Shown here: positions 48,801 to 62,700 of the stretch, one piece after another | Position numbering within the stretch: the first letter of the stretch is position 1 | Layout of the letters: the number at the start of each line of letters is the position of its first letter | DNA from: Rhea pennata | Taxonomy: Eukaryota > Chordata > Aves > Rheiformes > Rheidae | Assembly: GCF_028389875.1 (NCBI RefSeq) | Contig: NC_084663.1 | Location: 206,615,876-206,679,875, forward strand | DNA: 64,000 nucleotides | Reading direction: 5' to 3' | Program-made: the position numbers and the translations under genes | The notes under the pieces: generated by a model | The model's input: only the letters and a program-made list of their open reading frames with translations | What the model was told of the DNA's origin: nothing | Database searches by the model: none

Positions 48801-51800
48801 TCCAAATTATTCATAACGTCAAGGCAATATGTCAGCTAGTCAATAATGTATCCTACTCCACTCTTCAATTAACCTTTTTATTCTTAAGCATTTAGCTTGG
48901 TAAGTCATGCAAATGAATTTTTTGAGAAGGTAATAAACAGTGAGTCACAAGAATCAGCAGATGGATGATCAAGTGTTTAGTTTTATGGTTTATTATTTAT
49001 TAAAACTGTTTTTGATGCATTATTGAAGCATTAACATTAATCTCTTTTTTTGGGGCGGGAAATTATTATTAGGATAACTTTTTATCCTGCATATGACATC
49101 ATCTAAGGTACATTACTTTCTTGAGTAATCTGGTATTTCAGTACTTCATGCTCTCAAAGTGCAGCTGTTATTCCAATTTTACAAGTAAGGAATTGATGCA
49201 AAGATAAAAGTAGGGAGAAATTCAGGGACCTAAACCTACATGTCTAATACTATCTCAGATGCTTTCAGATGCCCAAAACATCAGTAAAGGACCAGCAAAC
49301 ATGACACCGGACCTACAAGAGGCAGAAGTCAGGTTAGCTATCCTAGAGTCTCTGGAGTGGCACTAAATGTCTGTGCGTAGACATCTTAATTGCTCCCACA
49401 TAGCTGAGTGACTGCATTTAGTTATTTTTCTAATAACAGCTGATGCTTGATAACTCTGTGTGTATGTGTGTGTGCACATGCGTGCACATGCATTCATGGT
49501 GTTCCCTTGCAGCAGGCATGGAGGGTGTTTCTGCTTAACTAATGGGCTAAGGTCATCCCCACAAAATTTTCATGGAAGTCAGATAAAACATGATAACCTG
49601 CTCAGTGGCTCACCCATTATAACTAGCTATGGAGAGAAAGGAAGTCAATAACAGAATGTCAAATCCAGCTTTACTAATACCAAGCTTTATTATCCTAAAT
49701 CTGACCAATGCCTCTGTTCTGCCAAGTAAAATAAATACTATATGATTACCACACTCATAAAGGCTTTACTTACAGGGAATAACCACTCAATCATTTAAAA
49801 CTTTCTTCTTGCGACACTATTATGGACTTTTCTTCTATTGCAACCCTGATAGCTGAGATCAGAAACCTACTTTGATTTATGGTGACAGACAGCAGTTGGT
49901 ATAGATCCAAAACGCCTGTGTGAACTGGCAGATTCCTCTCTCTGTTTACAGTCTCCCAGTTATTTAGAGTACACGTGGTCTTGGAAACTGATACATAGAT
50001 AACATACCTTTGTGTATATTTCTTCTGATGGGTTCAGCCCTAGAATTTATGAATAAAGATGAGTGACTGTGCAATTCCCTTTTACAAAATATATATCTAC
50101 TGAACAAGAGGAAAAAATAAGCAGTTGCTGTTCTCTATGAATATTGTTGATCAGTTGCATGAATTATGCATGTATCCTTCCCAGGTCCAGTGTCCTCTAG
50201 CATTTCTTCAGCAGTAGCTCAATATTTTCTACCACTTTGATAAATCATTCAACAGAAAAAGGGTAAATCTTGATTCCTGAGCCACTGGCTTGTTGAACAG
50301 CTTGCTTTTACATTCCATAGCTGAAAGTCTGATATCTATGTCTTTAAAGTCCACCAAGGTCACAGGGACATCAGAGTTGTGAAGTACGGTTTCAGTCTCT
50401 TGGATGCTAGAAATGGCTTGAAACTCTGAAGGAGAAATTCTGCTCCACTAGAGGCACAAGTTTGTTATCTTTTTCTTTACAAATAATGATAATAATGGTG
50501 TCCCAGGTTGCTGGTGTTTCTTTCTTTAAAGAGAATTAGTGGTCAGATAGTAGTCACTGAATATCTCTGACATCCACCATTTAGTGAAAAATAATATAAG
50601 CCTTTCTTTTCAAGTACAAATCTATTTTAGATATTTCTTCTGTATATATTGTAAGAAAGATTATGTAGGACTGTTGGCTAAGTTCTACAGTTCATAGATT
50701 ATGGATTAACTAAATAATACTTTAGACAAAAATAGTACGCTTTCCTTTGAAAATGAATGATTACAAGCTATAACTGAACAGACAGATCATTCCTACTGCC
50801 ATATAACACAACTTCTGTTTGAAAACAGAGAAATGAATTATTAATTGCTAAGATAACCAATTTTTATAAGATTATCTTGATTGGGTTATCTTCAAGGGAA
50901 AAAAAAAAGAAATTTGTCATTTCCAGAACAGCTTTACACATATAAGTTTGATAGTTCCCAAAGCTAGCCAAAATAATGAAATAAACATTCTAACTATATA
51001 TTGACCTTTTAAATGAATTCTCTCTGTCCATATTGGAAATCCTTCTGGTTTGTTTTTCATCTGATACTCTAAGAAGCAAGTTTAATATCAGAAAGATGGT
51101 TTGTAGAATATTCAAAACAAATGGCATTCAAATACAAAGCCATGAGCATTCATGGCAGACGTAACTGGAAAGCTCACATCGTTTCCATTAGGGAACAAGC
51201 CTTGTAACCCATACATCTATTCAAACAAGTGCTTGAATATCAAACAGTCTCAAAGAACTTTTGGCAGATGTGGTGACAAAATACTCATAAAAACTCTCTA
51301 ACAAATATATCTGACTAATATAAAAGATTTCCAAATCATGAAGAACATAAGGATACAATCTGCACTTCAAAATATTTATGCAATGTGCAATGTGTCAAGA
51401 AACAAAAATCAACATCAGAACTATAATTTTTCCCCTGGGACCATTTTGATAAATATGGGTAGAAGCAGGAAACAATGCACAGGAATAAAATTAGCAAACA
51501 AAAAATTAATGGCTGCAAATAATGTGGAAGAAAATATGCCACCTATCCTTCACCTAACAGAATGGAAATAAGAAATGAGAGGAAGGCTCTCCTACTCCTC
51601 AATGCTAGAAATGAAGTAGGTAACAAACTCAAATTTCTTGTAAGCCTTCACTCTATTTCTAACACTTACCCTGCAGTAAAGATATCAGACTAACTCCCCA
51701 GTGTTGAAGCTTCCACTGTGCCCTCACACCAGCAAAGCAGTCCTGCAGGTATCATGTATCTCATACATTTGAGAAACTATTCTACTACTGCTGCTATCTT

Positions 51801-52295
51801 TGTTATGATTTTGTCTTGGTGCTCATTTCCTATTTTTATATCCAGCTGGGGAAAGAGCTTGACACACACACACCTTCTCAATACATTACACAGCTGCTTG
51901 TTAGTACACAGCAGGGAGCTGATCATAAAGAATCCCAGTTCTGTTCTTGGCTCTCAGGGGGATGTATGATGTGCACAGCCTGGGGAGCTGAATTGTCCAG
52001 ACTGATGCAGTTATCCTAAAAAGCAAGATGGAAAAGGAGATAAATTGGGGTCTGACTTATTAGCCCATTAGCTCTGAATCCTTGGTCTATCTCTGTGCAA
52101 ACTCTCTGTTATATCATTTTAAGCTCACTAGCTTCCTCTAAACTACCTTCTGTGTTAGGCTTATGACCTTACTCAATAATAATAGCAGAGAAATAGAGAT
52201 TTTAGCAGTCGTTAGGAGTGAGATTTGTTTTCTTCTTTCCTATTTCTGTGGAATATGAGTATTTGCTGAAAGCCTCTTTCTTCCTCTTTGTTCCT

Positions 52296-52334
52296 TTTGT
52301 TTTGTTTGTTTTTTGTTTGTTTGTTTGTTTTTTC
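52296..52334 (+). repeat. TTTG microsatellite
   Basis: Imperfect run of TTTG/TTTTG units. Confidence 0.8.
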
Positions 52335-55300
52335 CTAACACGAGGTTTGCCTGTTTGCAAGAATGGCATCTTTCACATAGTGGCAGATCTATCATGAAAT
52401 TAAAATTCCACAGATGTAGTTTGAGAATATATTTTCCTTTGTATCTGAATGTTGCACAAAACTCTGCTCTGACGTCATCAGGATCTGTTACTGAAGCACT
52501 GAGCATATGACTAACAAGGAGGACAAAGTGCAGTAATTTTCCTTTCAGAGGAGTACAAAAGAGAAACAGTCCAATGGAAAAACCTGTCAAAAGAGCAATT
52601 ATTCTCTTCTTATTCTTCCCTTGTCAGTTCCTCAAGTCACTTTAAAACACTTTGATTGTGCTCAAAGTTTTCATTCAGGAGGCTTGTGTTTTGCTGTTAC
52701 CAAAAGATTTCAAGGACAGACTTGAATTTCTGTTTAAAACTGAGTTCTGCAGTGCTACTAAATATGACAGTTCGATTGCACTGCACCAGTGCACTAGTCT
52801 CTGTTACTCACACAAGAGGATGGCAGAGCTGTAAGTCCAGCCTGCTGCTCACATGTCAGCAGGGTATGCCTTCACACCATGTAGCAGTTGCCTTATCCAT
52901 AAAACCAGTAAATAAATCATCACAACTTTTTTCAAGACATTTTTGCCAGAAATCTATGCAGAAGGAAGATAAAATGTGGACATAATGTTGCTAAAAAGAA
53001 AATGCACAAGAAAATGTATCCAGAAAAAGAGTCCAGAGTGCCAAACGTATTCAGTTAATTTAATGGCTGTGTTAACCGATTTGTCTTTAAAACACAGGTG
53101 GATTAGCAGAAGCACTTGACCCTGGCCTAGCTATTCTCAGTCTATGCAATAAGATTGAGACTTTAGAAAGAACCTGTGGAAGTGAGGGATTCATTGCATC
53201 TGCCTTTGCCATCTGAGACTAAGTGTTTACTTAAGATAGTCATCTGTAGTCGGTGGAAACAGGCACTCATGGACATTGAATCTTCATATCGCATCTATGA
53301 TACTCATGCTACCCAGGAACTGCTTTGTTTGGTTGGTTTTGGTACAAATGGTTTAATTAATGGCATGATGTAATTTTATGAGTGAAAAAGGTGTCTTTGC
53401 TCTGCATGGAAGGATATTAGCCATCAGTTTTGTGTTCCACTCCAGCCCATATATTTCAGTTTGAGGAAAGAATATCTATTCTTTAATATCAACAACTATT
53501 TGAAATCTCCTATACTTGCCGTTCAGAGCAAGAGTAGCTTGACTGATAGCCCATTAGATCAACAGTGCAAGATGATTTTACCGTTGAAAAAAACATTTCT
53601 ACTGTTGAAAATAATTTATTTACTCTGTTGAAACACTTGTTTGAACAATAAAGAAAAACAAATACCCCTTACTTTCAGAGAAAATGTGATCCTACACTAT
53701 CCTTTTACTGAAGCTCAAATTCCAGTGAAATTTAGGTTTAGAAAAGAAAATTGGAAATGGCGTAGGACATTAACACAAAAGTGTTTGTAAAACTACAAGT
53801 GAAAAGGAACTTCGAATGGTACTATCCTGAATGTCAATGTAACTGACTCAGTGAACCATGTCCTCAGTTTATTCCTCTTGTGGTAGTGAACACATAGCAA
53901 CATTGAAGAAAGCATCTGTCAATTCAGATATGGGAATCTAGCAAGATCTAGCTGTCACTTTTTTGGCCTTTTCGTTCATGTGTACTTCTACAACGAACAT
54001 CAATCAAGTCATTTTTTGTTTAGGAAGCACTTTCTATGCAAAACACATCACAAAGTGCCAGAGAATGAAAGAAAGGGAACAGGAATATTGATGATAAATT
54101 AAATAGTCAGAAGAGTAGTGTGAGAAAGCATTGAAATACTTAGCTGAAGACAGAAGTCTTTAATTTTAATTTAACTGCTCAGAGACATGTTAAAGGGGAA
54201 CATAAGGGCACTGAGCTGTTCAGGTGTACTTCTATGGTTATGAATCCAGGTTACAAGGCTGGGGATGGAGCCTTCCTGCGTTTGGGCTCGTGTGAGAAGG
54301 GCACAGAAGATGCACTTAGAGAAGCAATTCTGACTTCTGCTTATGGTGTGAGCACAAATGCATGGAACAAGTGAGAGATCAGAGCCATGCCCCAAAGGAA
54401 CTGGAGAACCCAGGGCTTGTAAAATGTTCTCTTCCATCCCTTCTCCTCCTTCATTCTTTAACAGTCTATCCAGCCACAGTGTGTAATTGATGTCCAAATG
54501 TAGTAAAATGCCACTGTGTGCTTTGCCTGTTCCAGAATCCTGAAAAGCAGGTGAATTGCTACTGCTGTTGAATGGCTATCCCTTCCTTATTCCCAGACTT
54601 TGACACAACAGTAACCTTTCTGCCTTTTTTTTTCTTCTTCTCAGCAAACACTGAGCTTCTACTGCTGATTAAATACTTTACAGGAAACATGGAGAAGTTG
54701 GAGGCTGGAGAAATAGGCAAATCATCGGGCATAGTTTTGAAGCAACCAATCTGTTATATATGTGCAGTAGCTCTTTGAGCAGCTTGCTTCTTGTCTGAGT
54801 GAGGACAACCTGGGAAAAACTGTAGCAGGAGATAGCTGCCACCAATAGTGCTCCTAATGTACCATGTGTTTAATGGGACATGGGCAGAAACTGCCTTAAA
54901 AGAGCTTTCTGTTAGGCAAAATGATTGTCTAAACTCTCTGGTAAATACACAGACTGATTCAGACCATCTGGGTCATGATCATAGACAAAAATATACAAAA
55001 GAAAACTCCAATAGAATCTAATTCACAAAAATCTGGGTTTTTTTGTTTGAATAATAGCTTTTTCAGATTTCTTGAGGCTGTCATTCAGGATTCCCACATG
55101 AAGTGAGTCCAAATTCTTTACAAAAACAAAACAAACAAAATTTGGTCTATACCCCTAACACATTTTCACAAGTAAATTCATAGTTTTAGAGCATTTGGGG
55201 ATGTCAAACCCTACTAAAAGAGAAAGCAATTCCCAAGCAAATAAAGTGTATTTTTAACAAGGTGAATGAATGGCTAAGGAAAGCAATGACCTGTTAATTT

Positions 55301-58300
55301 CTGAAATCCTTAAATCAAATGTTAATTGGAAACTTACTTTCTTCCCTACACTGGAATGAAAAGAAACTTCTTAACTGAGCTGTGTAAAGGACTCAGTCAA
55401 AAGGAGCAGCCTTTTTTCCTCTTCTTCTTCTTTCACCTTTGTCTTTCTTATTCTCTCTCGCTCTCTTTTGCTTTCCACTGGGTTCTGAGTGGACCTCAGA
55501 AATTTTACTGTCAAAACTGTTGTCAAAATCCATATACCTCTGTAAAATATTTTGGCTCACTGAAGTCTCATTGAAATGTTCATGCCATTCGGTTTTAAGA
55601 ATAGGGCACCACAGCTCATGTTTCGCATAAAACAAACCTACACACCTCATTAGGAAATTTGTCAAAAAATTACCGACAACTGCCGGCGGTGCTTCAAAGT
55701 GCGACGTCACACGCGTGGCACTCATCCACAGCACATTCTTGCTTAAAGCTAAAATGGAGTCCCACGTTTATCATTTTTCTGCAGGGCTGCATGCAGTTAG
55801 TCATACATGCCACAGACACAGAGCTTATGTTTGACACACAGTTGGGTGCAGGCAAGTGTTAGCCATGGGATCTCTTCTTTCCAGGTATTTCTTGGCTCTT
55901 ACTGGCAAATAGAAAGACCCAAACTCCTTCCCTCAGCTGCAAAACACACAGGTACGTGTGCAGCCATGCATTCATGCACACACCCTACTCCCTGAGTCCT
56001 GAGTTTGCACCAATGCCCCCTTTTGTATTATTACTATTATCAATAGTTGAGTTAAATAAAAAATTATCTTTCTCTGCATGAGAAGCTATTCTGAGCCTGA
56101 AGAAAATGGATCAAATTGTATTTTCAATTAGGAAGAATTGAAGATGGATTTCTTAATATATTCAAGGAGCTGAGAATTTTAACCAAAATGGCTCTTTCTC
56201 AAAAGCATATGCAGTTTCAAAAATTATGAAAAAAAAAGATCGAGTTAAGAAGTTCTAGCTCTAGTCTTAAGCACAGATTTTAACAAAGCAATCAGTGATA
56301 GTAGCCTGCACATCACAGTTTCTCAGGTTTGTACTTTTTTACTTCTAGATCAGAATCAAGAGAGGTGCAGGAGAGTCATTTTCTCCTTATAATTCTTTTT
56401 AAGGATGACATACTATATATTTGGAGATTTTGTTATTAGTATGAAATATGACTGGCAATGTCAGTAATGCATGTTCTTTTCTTTCAAACATGTCACAGGT
56501 GAATACTCTCTTTTTGTTGCCATGATACAAAAATTGTGTCCTTTGAATACAGAGTGGGAACCTTCGAAACAGCTAGTTTCTCTACATATAGCTATTAAGC
56601 ACGTTATGCCATAGTGTACACAGTTCAAGCTTAATTTGGTGGCACACTTGGACAATAAGGTTATTTGGCAGGAAAGTACAAGACAAAGACATCCTCTTAC
56701 AGAATTACCTATGGCACTTGACAATGCCACTCTCATGTGAGAATGACAAGGTCATTCTGAACATGATAGCTTCTCATCTGAGCACTCCCTCATACACTGC
56801 AGAAAAACTAGAAGCTAAGCCAGCTCAGACGCCTCTGTTGGCTGCCCAAGGTAAACCCAGACTGCTGTTAAAAGATGAATGAGAATTTTCACAGCCCTTT
56901 CCTTTAACTAAGTTATCTGAGCACAACCTTCACCCAGCTCAACAAAACTCAGAAGAGGGTGTCTCTCTGTGGATTAAGAACAGTAAACTTTGCCAGGTTA
57001 GGAAGATGAGGAAACCAGTCAATCTTCTTTCTTCCACTGAGGACAAAAAAAAAATGTCAGAAAACCTTGCTCCAGCTCATTGATTGATTGATAGGAATAT
57101 ATGTTATGGATGCAAGCTTCAAAACCATACACACGTTGCCTTTTCATGATGCACTTAAGGTCTGAAAAGCATCTTTTCAGTACAGCACAGCTTTGGCAGA
57201 GACCTTAACTGTAGAAGCGGTGTAATTCAGCAAAACTTTTTTTTGTTAGTATAGCTACATCATGGCTGGAAAAGTCATGAACAAGCAAAAGCAAGGCTTC
57301 TCTCAGCATAGTTGTATGTGCACCCAGGATTTTGCCAGGATAACTAAGAACATTTTAGGCTGCGGGGCTTCTTCTGCTCTGCTCTCTGAGTGATGTGATT
57401 TTGTTGTTAGTCTTTCTGTGGTGACCATCACACTTGCTGGTGGAGGGGACGGTAGGACCTGGCATGGAAGGGCTGCTGTGATTGTCCTTGATGTCCCAAG
57501 GCTGCCCACAAGATCCTGATTCCAGCCTGTGCTGCAGGGACACCTCCTCTGCTCATGTAGCAGCTGTTGAACTTCTCTGTGATTTGCAGCAGAACATGCA
57601 AAGATAACCCCCACCCTGTTCTGGTTTCCTGGACAGTAAATTATGGTGATCCTGTAGCTGCAGTATAAAATGGCTGAGTTGCCTCTGTTGGGAGGGTGAA
57701 GGGAGAGTCAGACTCCTTAAAAGGAGAGACAAGACTTTTGATTCTCATAACAGTTCACTGGGATGCAGATACCTAATTGATCTTGGCACTTTTGCACTTT
57801 TTAACCTGCATGCCCAAATCTTCTCCCTGTAGAACAAGTGAATTTCAACAGAGCTTGAAACCAGTCTGTGTCAGAGAAGCATTCAATTGATTTTTGTGCA
57901 TTTACCTGCTTGAATACAAAGGATCTCTGATATATGGTTGAAATAAAGGTACCAGTAAGAGCCCCGTAGCCTTTGGACAGGAGAAACCCTGTGAAGCCCT
58001 GAGACAGCGTGGAAGCTGGCTGACCTCTCACTCCTTTTGAGCTGGTCCTTGGATGTGTGACAGCTGCAGTGCTGTTATTCAGGATGCTCTGTGCTTCTAT
58101 GCCGAAGGTTTTTCCTAGGATGTGTCAGTTCCACAAACAGAGACTTTCAGCAAATGAGGACAAGTGTCAACAGTACTTAGCCTTAGCAATGCAAGGAATG
58201 CTATGAAATTCAATATTCCAACATATAGCAACACAACTATATAGCTGGTCTATAACTGCCTTTTATTTGTCACACCAATTAGCTGAAATAGTTTCTCCAC

Positions 58301-59098
58301 ATCACTAATACGTATTTAGCTGAAAATACTGTGAGAGATCCACAGTCTCTGTCTTGAATAAAATCCTATATATTGTGATAGGCAGAACAAGGACAAGCTG
58401 TGCCATATTCATCTGCATCTTAATCGAGCTCTGGAATAACAGGAGGCTTAATTTTATTATTGTAGCCATCTATTAGTAATTTCAGTAGGAAAGAGAAAGC
58501 AACAGAGAGATTTTCAATAACTTCTCTCTTCTTCCTCAATACCAGAAGTCCTGCCAACAAAGCTGAGGCTTTTATATGGGTTGTGTTTGCTGTGTCTATT
58601 TTCAAAACAAGTGGGTTTGGGAGCTAGAGCTGGCTCAGCTGAGATGCTGTGGTCCTTAAAGGGGCTTGTTTCGTGCAATTATCTTTAAAAATCTGGACAC
58701 TAAAAAACTCAGCCACATTTTCAGGCTTATATGCACTACTTTTTCTTTCCTTATTTTTGTAGCATTTATTATTACCTTCCTCTAGAGGTTTCTTAAGAGG
58801 GAGGCAGAAGTATTTTACTCTTCAAAAGAAATAGGTTGGAAAATTCAATAGTGCTTCATGTCTCTTACCAAGCGCAGTAATTACACAAGCTACAGCAAAT
58901 ATTTAAAGAAAAGAAATATTTTTTTTTCTCACTGCTGGATTTGTTGATAATAATAAAAGGGTAAGGAGATATGAAAAAGCTTGAAATGAGAAATATGGGT
59001 AATGAAATTGAAAAATGAATTAGCACACAATTGTCTTCCCACAGGATGTCTCCTTTATTTAAAGAGAGAGTCTTCCAGCTTTTTTGGGAAAGTTTAAA

Positions 59099-59126
59099 TG
59101 TGTGTGTGTGTGTGTGTGTGTGTGTA
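59099..59126 (+). repeat. TG dinucleotide microsatellite
   Basis: Uninterrupted TG run of about 14 units. Confidence 0.9.
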
Positions 59127-59603
59127 TGGTTTAAGTACTTCCTTTACCTAAAAAAAAACCATAAAAAATGATGTTGAAGTTGAAGGAATATCCTGGTTCT
59201 TTCAGTCTTAGTTCCCAAGAAAAAAGAATATCTTTGATGTATTACCCTTTGTAAATAAGAGGAATGTAATTTAAATTGTTTTTTTTTTAATTTCTTTTAT
59301 TTAAAAATGTCCCAGACACTAGCAGAAAGTTATCCAGCATTTTGAAAAGTGAGAATACAAACTGATTGTATTGAGGATGGATTTGTATAATTTTTTACTT
59401 TTTGATATGTTATTATCTATTTGCCCTCAAAGAATGGTCCTTTGCTGAAAGCAGTATTTTTATTTATTTTCAACTTAAGGCATTAGGTCAGAAAGTAGCT
59501 TAAGCCCAATGCACCTGCTGACCCTCCCACCTCATGAGATTGCTGCTCATAACTGGATTGCCAGTGTTTGAGTTACCTGTAGGCAGTCCACTTTCAGGTT
59601 TAC

Positions 59604-59780
59604 CTTAAATCCTACTCTCTTCTGTGGCAGGACAAAGCGGGACTGCAAGGACAGAGGTGGGAAGGGCGGTCCCAGTCGGACATCCCCCCTGCGCTGGGGT
59701 ATTCGTATGTCTGAGCCTGCACTAGGTGCCAGCCCCTCTCCAGTGTCTGATGCTGGAGTCTCCTCAACAGTCTCAAAGAC
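59604..59780 (-). CDS. Candidate isolated coding exon, gene unknown
   Basis: A 177-base open segment on the minus strand, locally GC-rich in AT-rich surroundings. It starts after a good acceptor (GTTTTCAG) at 59781 and ends at AAG|GTAAAC (donor 59603); a second donor CAG|GTAACT would extend it to 59577 (204 bases). Both choices keep phase 0 at both ends. The predicted peptide is acidic, rich in Ser, Thr and Gly, with ETPASDTGEG early, then a basic and Pro-rich part with RRGDVRLGPPFPP. I do not recognise the protein. It may be one exon of a large gene with long introns extending beyond the window, or chance. Confidence 0.35.
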
Positions 59781-62700
59781 CTGAAAACGCACAAGAACTC
59801 AGAAATGTCCTCAAGTGAGGACTAAAGTCCTCAAAGGGAGTACAGCTGCTGCCATCTCTATTTTCCTCTCTACCTCTCTGTATTTAAGGCTGTATTAGCA
59901 TTGAGGAATTCCACTTATGTGAAGTGACAGATTAGCTGGGGATGGAAAGACAAGAGTGTACTGGTTCTTTTTTGACAAATCTTTAAGTACTTTAGTCCTC
60001 TGGGCACCCACCTAGACTTCATTTAACAGTTTCTTCATCAATGCTTCATTGACTTTGTTTAATGTTCTCTCTAATTGGCATAGATGTTAGAACATTTTTC
60101 CTAATACTTGCTTTTAATATCTCCTTTTTTCCTTGTTTTAGATCATTACTCCTGATATAACTACCTTAAATATTTCCCCTCACTCTTTCATATTATTTCC
60201 TCTGAATGTATTTTTTTTGTCAGCAGTTATCGTAGTGCTTTCCTCTTATCTTTTCTGTGAGCAGCATTAAGTTTCTAATGCAAAGGATAATTAGAAATTT
60301 TCTGTCTCAGTGCAATTTACCTCTGCCTGAGAATGGCTTTATTTAATCTCTGGCAATATGCATCTTATTTTGTTTTTATATGAAACATCTTAAGTGGAAC
60401 ATTTTTAACATTCAAAACGTGTCCATTAAAAAAAATGAAGAAATCTAAATCCGGGCTGCTCAATCTTAAATTTGTATTAAGAAAAATGTGACAGGTAATA
60501 GAAACAAACACATAATCATGTTCTGCTGTAGAAAGAACTAACACACATCAGCTGAGCATTTATACAGGTTGGAAGTTGTAAAACTGTGGCAAACAGTGGA
60601 GTCATTCACTCTAAGAAAAAAAAGAAGTAAAAGAGATTTGCAATGCAGGAGTCTCACAGATACCAGATTATTTCTCTTTACAAGACTGTAAATCTGTATC
60701 AGAGATCAGAATCTGTGTCTGTGGAAACATAGCTGGACTCCCTTTCTGTAGTATAACACAGCTATGAGGGTGAGTGCAGTTCTCATTGCTGTCAGACATG
60801 TAGGTGATTTTCACCCTTAATACTAGGCAGCTTCAGCAGTTGCCTTTTTTCATATGTGCTCAACATTCAGAAGTCTCACAAATCACAAGGATAAAATAAT
60901 TGGTCTAACCCTAGCAGAAGAGCTATCTTTCACTTCAGTGAGATTTCTAGGTACAGTTAAGCTTCTGTTTTTTGCCATTTCTTCAAGATAATTGTTAATG
61001 GCAAAAAAAAAAAAAAATGGGGACAGGAGGGAGGGCCTTAACTGCATGCAGAAGCTGAATCCTTTTCTGACTTTCTGCAAAGTGCAGAACTCAGAATGCA
61101 GTCCTCTGCTCCTTATCTGGACACTGCTTCTCTTGTCTAAAGCAATTATCGTTTTAATTTTTGATAGAAAAACACACACAAGATTGCAATTGTCAGTTAT
61201 TCAGCTGCTTGGTTGCTGCTTTCCCCCCTTTTTTTCTTTTTTAGATCTTCAAAAACTGATAGCAAATGGGGAGCAACTTATATTTGTCTCTTAAAAAAGC
61301 AAGTGTCTCCTGATCCTTATTTCATTCTTCCCTCAAAACAGCCCAGTGCAGTGAGAAGCACTATCTACTTTCTCTGAACATGGAGCTGCACTTCAGTGGC
61401 TCAAATTTCTTGCCCACTGTCACTTGGTCCCAATACACCAGGCGTTGTCAGATGCAAGCACAGTCTTGCATTCAAGGGTTGTGATTCAGTCTCTGCTTCA
61501 TCAAGACAGAATTTAGCATGCCAGAAAAGTACCAGTGGGAGCAGGACGGTGCTGCCTCTCAAAGATTCTGCTGCATTTGCTTTGTCAGCTGTATTTCTCT
61601 TCTCTGCGAGGCACTCGATGCGAGTGATGCGAGGCTCTGCGAGTGCTGGTGGCACTCGATGGTGATGGGGTGGGCACGCGCTGCTGCAGCTTTCACGGTC
61701 TTATCTGCTAGGTGTGCGCCTCAGTCCCATCGGATGGCATCCTGAAACGAGACCGGGGAGTGCACCATCCCATAGGGAAAATACCAGTATGTGCGAGCAA
61801 GGATGCCTCCGGGGCACTCCGGTAGGGATCTCAGGGTAGGAGAGAGAAGAATCAGCAATGACCCAGCTGTGTGGCTCTGAGGTGCTGTCCAAGGCCTGAC
61901 TCTGGGGCACTGATCACTAATTGTCAGGCTACATCATGCTTCTTTCCCTTCTTGATGTTGACTGGAAATCATTCAGGGGAGACTTATAAAAGCCAAAGGA
62001 AATATATGTTGACTCTGGGAAAGGCAACACAGAGCAATTGCTCAGAACCTGCCATTTAAAATGTTTCTTAGGCTATTTTTAATGCTCCTGCATTTCTGAG
62101 GTGAATGGTGGTGGTGCATGTGTGTGTTGGGGGAGGAGAATATTATAAGGTGTTTGTATCTACCGGTAATTGAAACTGGTTATAATGCTCATTGGGGCCT
62201 AAATAAGGAGGAAGAGGATGATCATCAGGACATTTATAATTGATGGAGCTGCGTTAAGCATTATAAAGTAATTCTAATAATAAAACATTTCAGATCTTCT
62301 ATCAATCATCCTTCTCATTCACCTTTTATTTTCTGATCCCCACATGCGCTAATCATATGGTCTGAACCAGTTCCCTTGCCGTTTCTGTTGCACACTACCA
62401 ACTGTCGTTGTTGAGCATGGACCTTATGAGCAGAAAAACCACAACACTAAATGCAGCACAGCTTGGAATAAATAGGTTATTCAGGGATTCTGAGACACAC
62501 TCATCTTCTCAGTTCTTTTTGCATGTGGTTCTACTGCATTTGCCCATTAATGAATGAGAAAACTGCATTTCAAAAGAGAACATTTTCTAATTAAAACTCC
62601 GTTACGGGTAAGAATGGGTTTTCTAGATATCTTTCAAGGTATGAACTTTGTGTACATTGATGTGCATGTGAATAAGCAGAACTCTAAAAAAAACCCTGTG

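Larger units (their letters stand above)
43207..59576. other. AT-rich stretch, no gene seen
   Basis: About 16 kb of single-copy AT-rich DNA. It contains homopolymer runs (A at 44873-44889, T at 47107-47129), a 53-bp perfect tandem duplication (45710-45815), TG-rich DNA near 49457-49490, a TTTG microsatellite (52296-52334), a small CpG cluster near 55677-55735 and a TG microsatellite (59099-59126). No frame is supported as coding. Confidence 0.55.

Noticed and set aside
57303..57614. 103-codon minus-strand frame
   Set aside because: No domain, no splice sites in a sensible place and no repeat of it elsewhere in the window.
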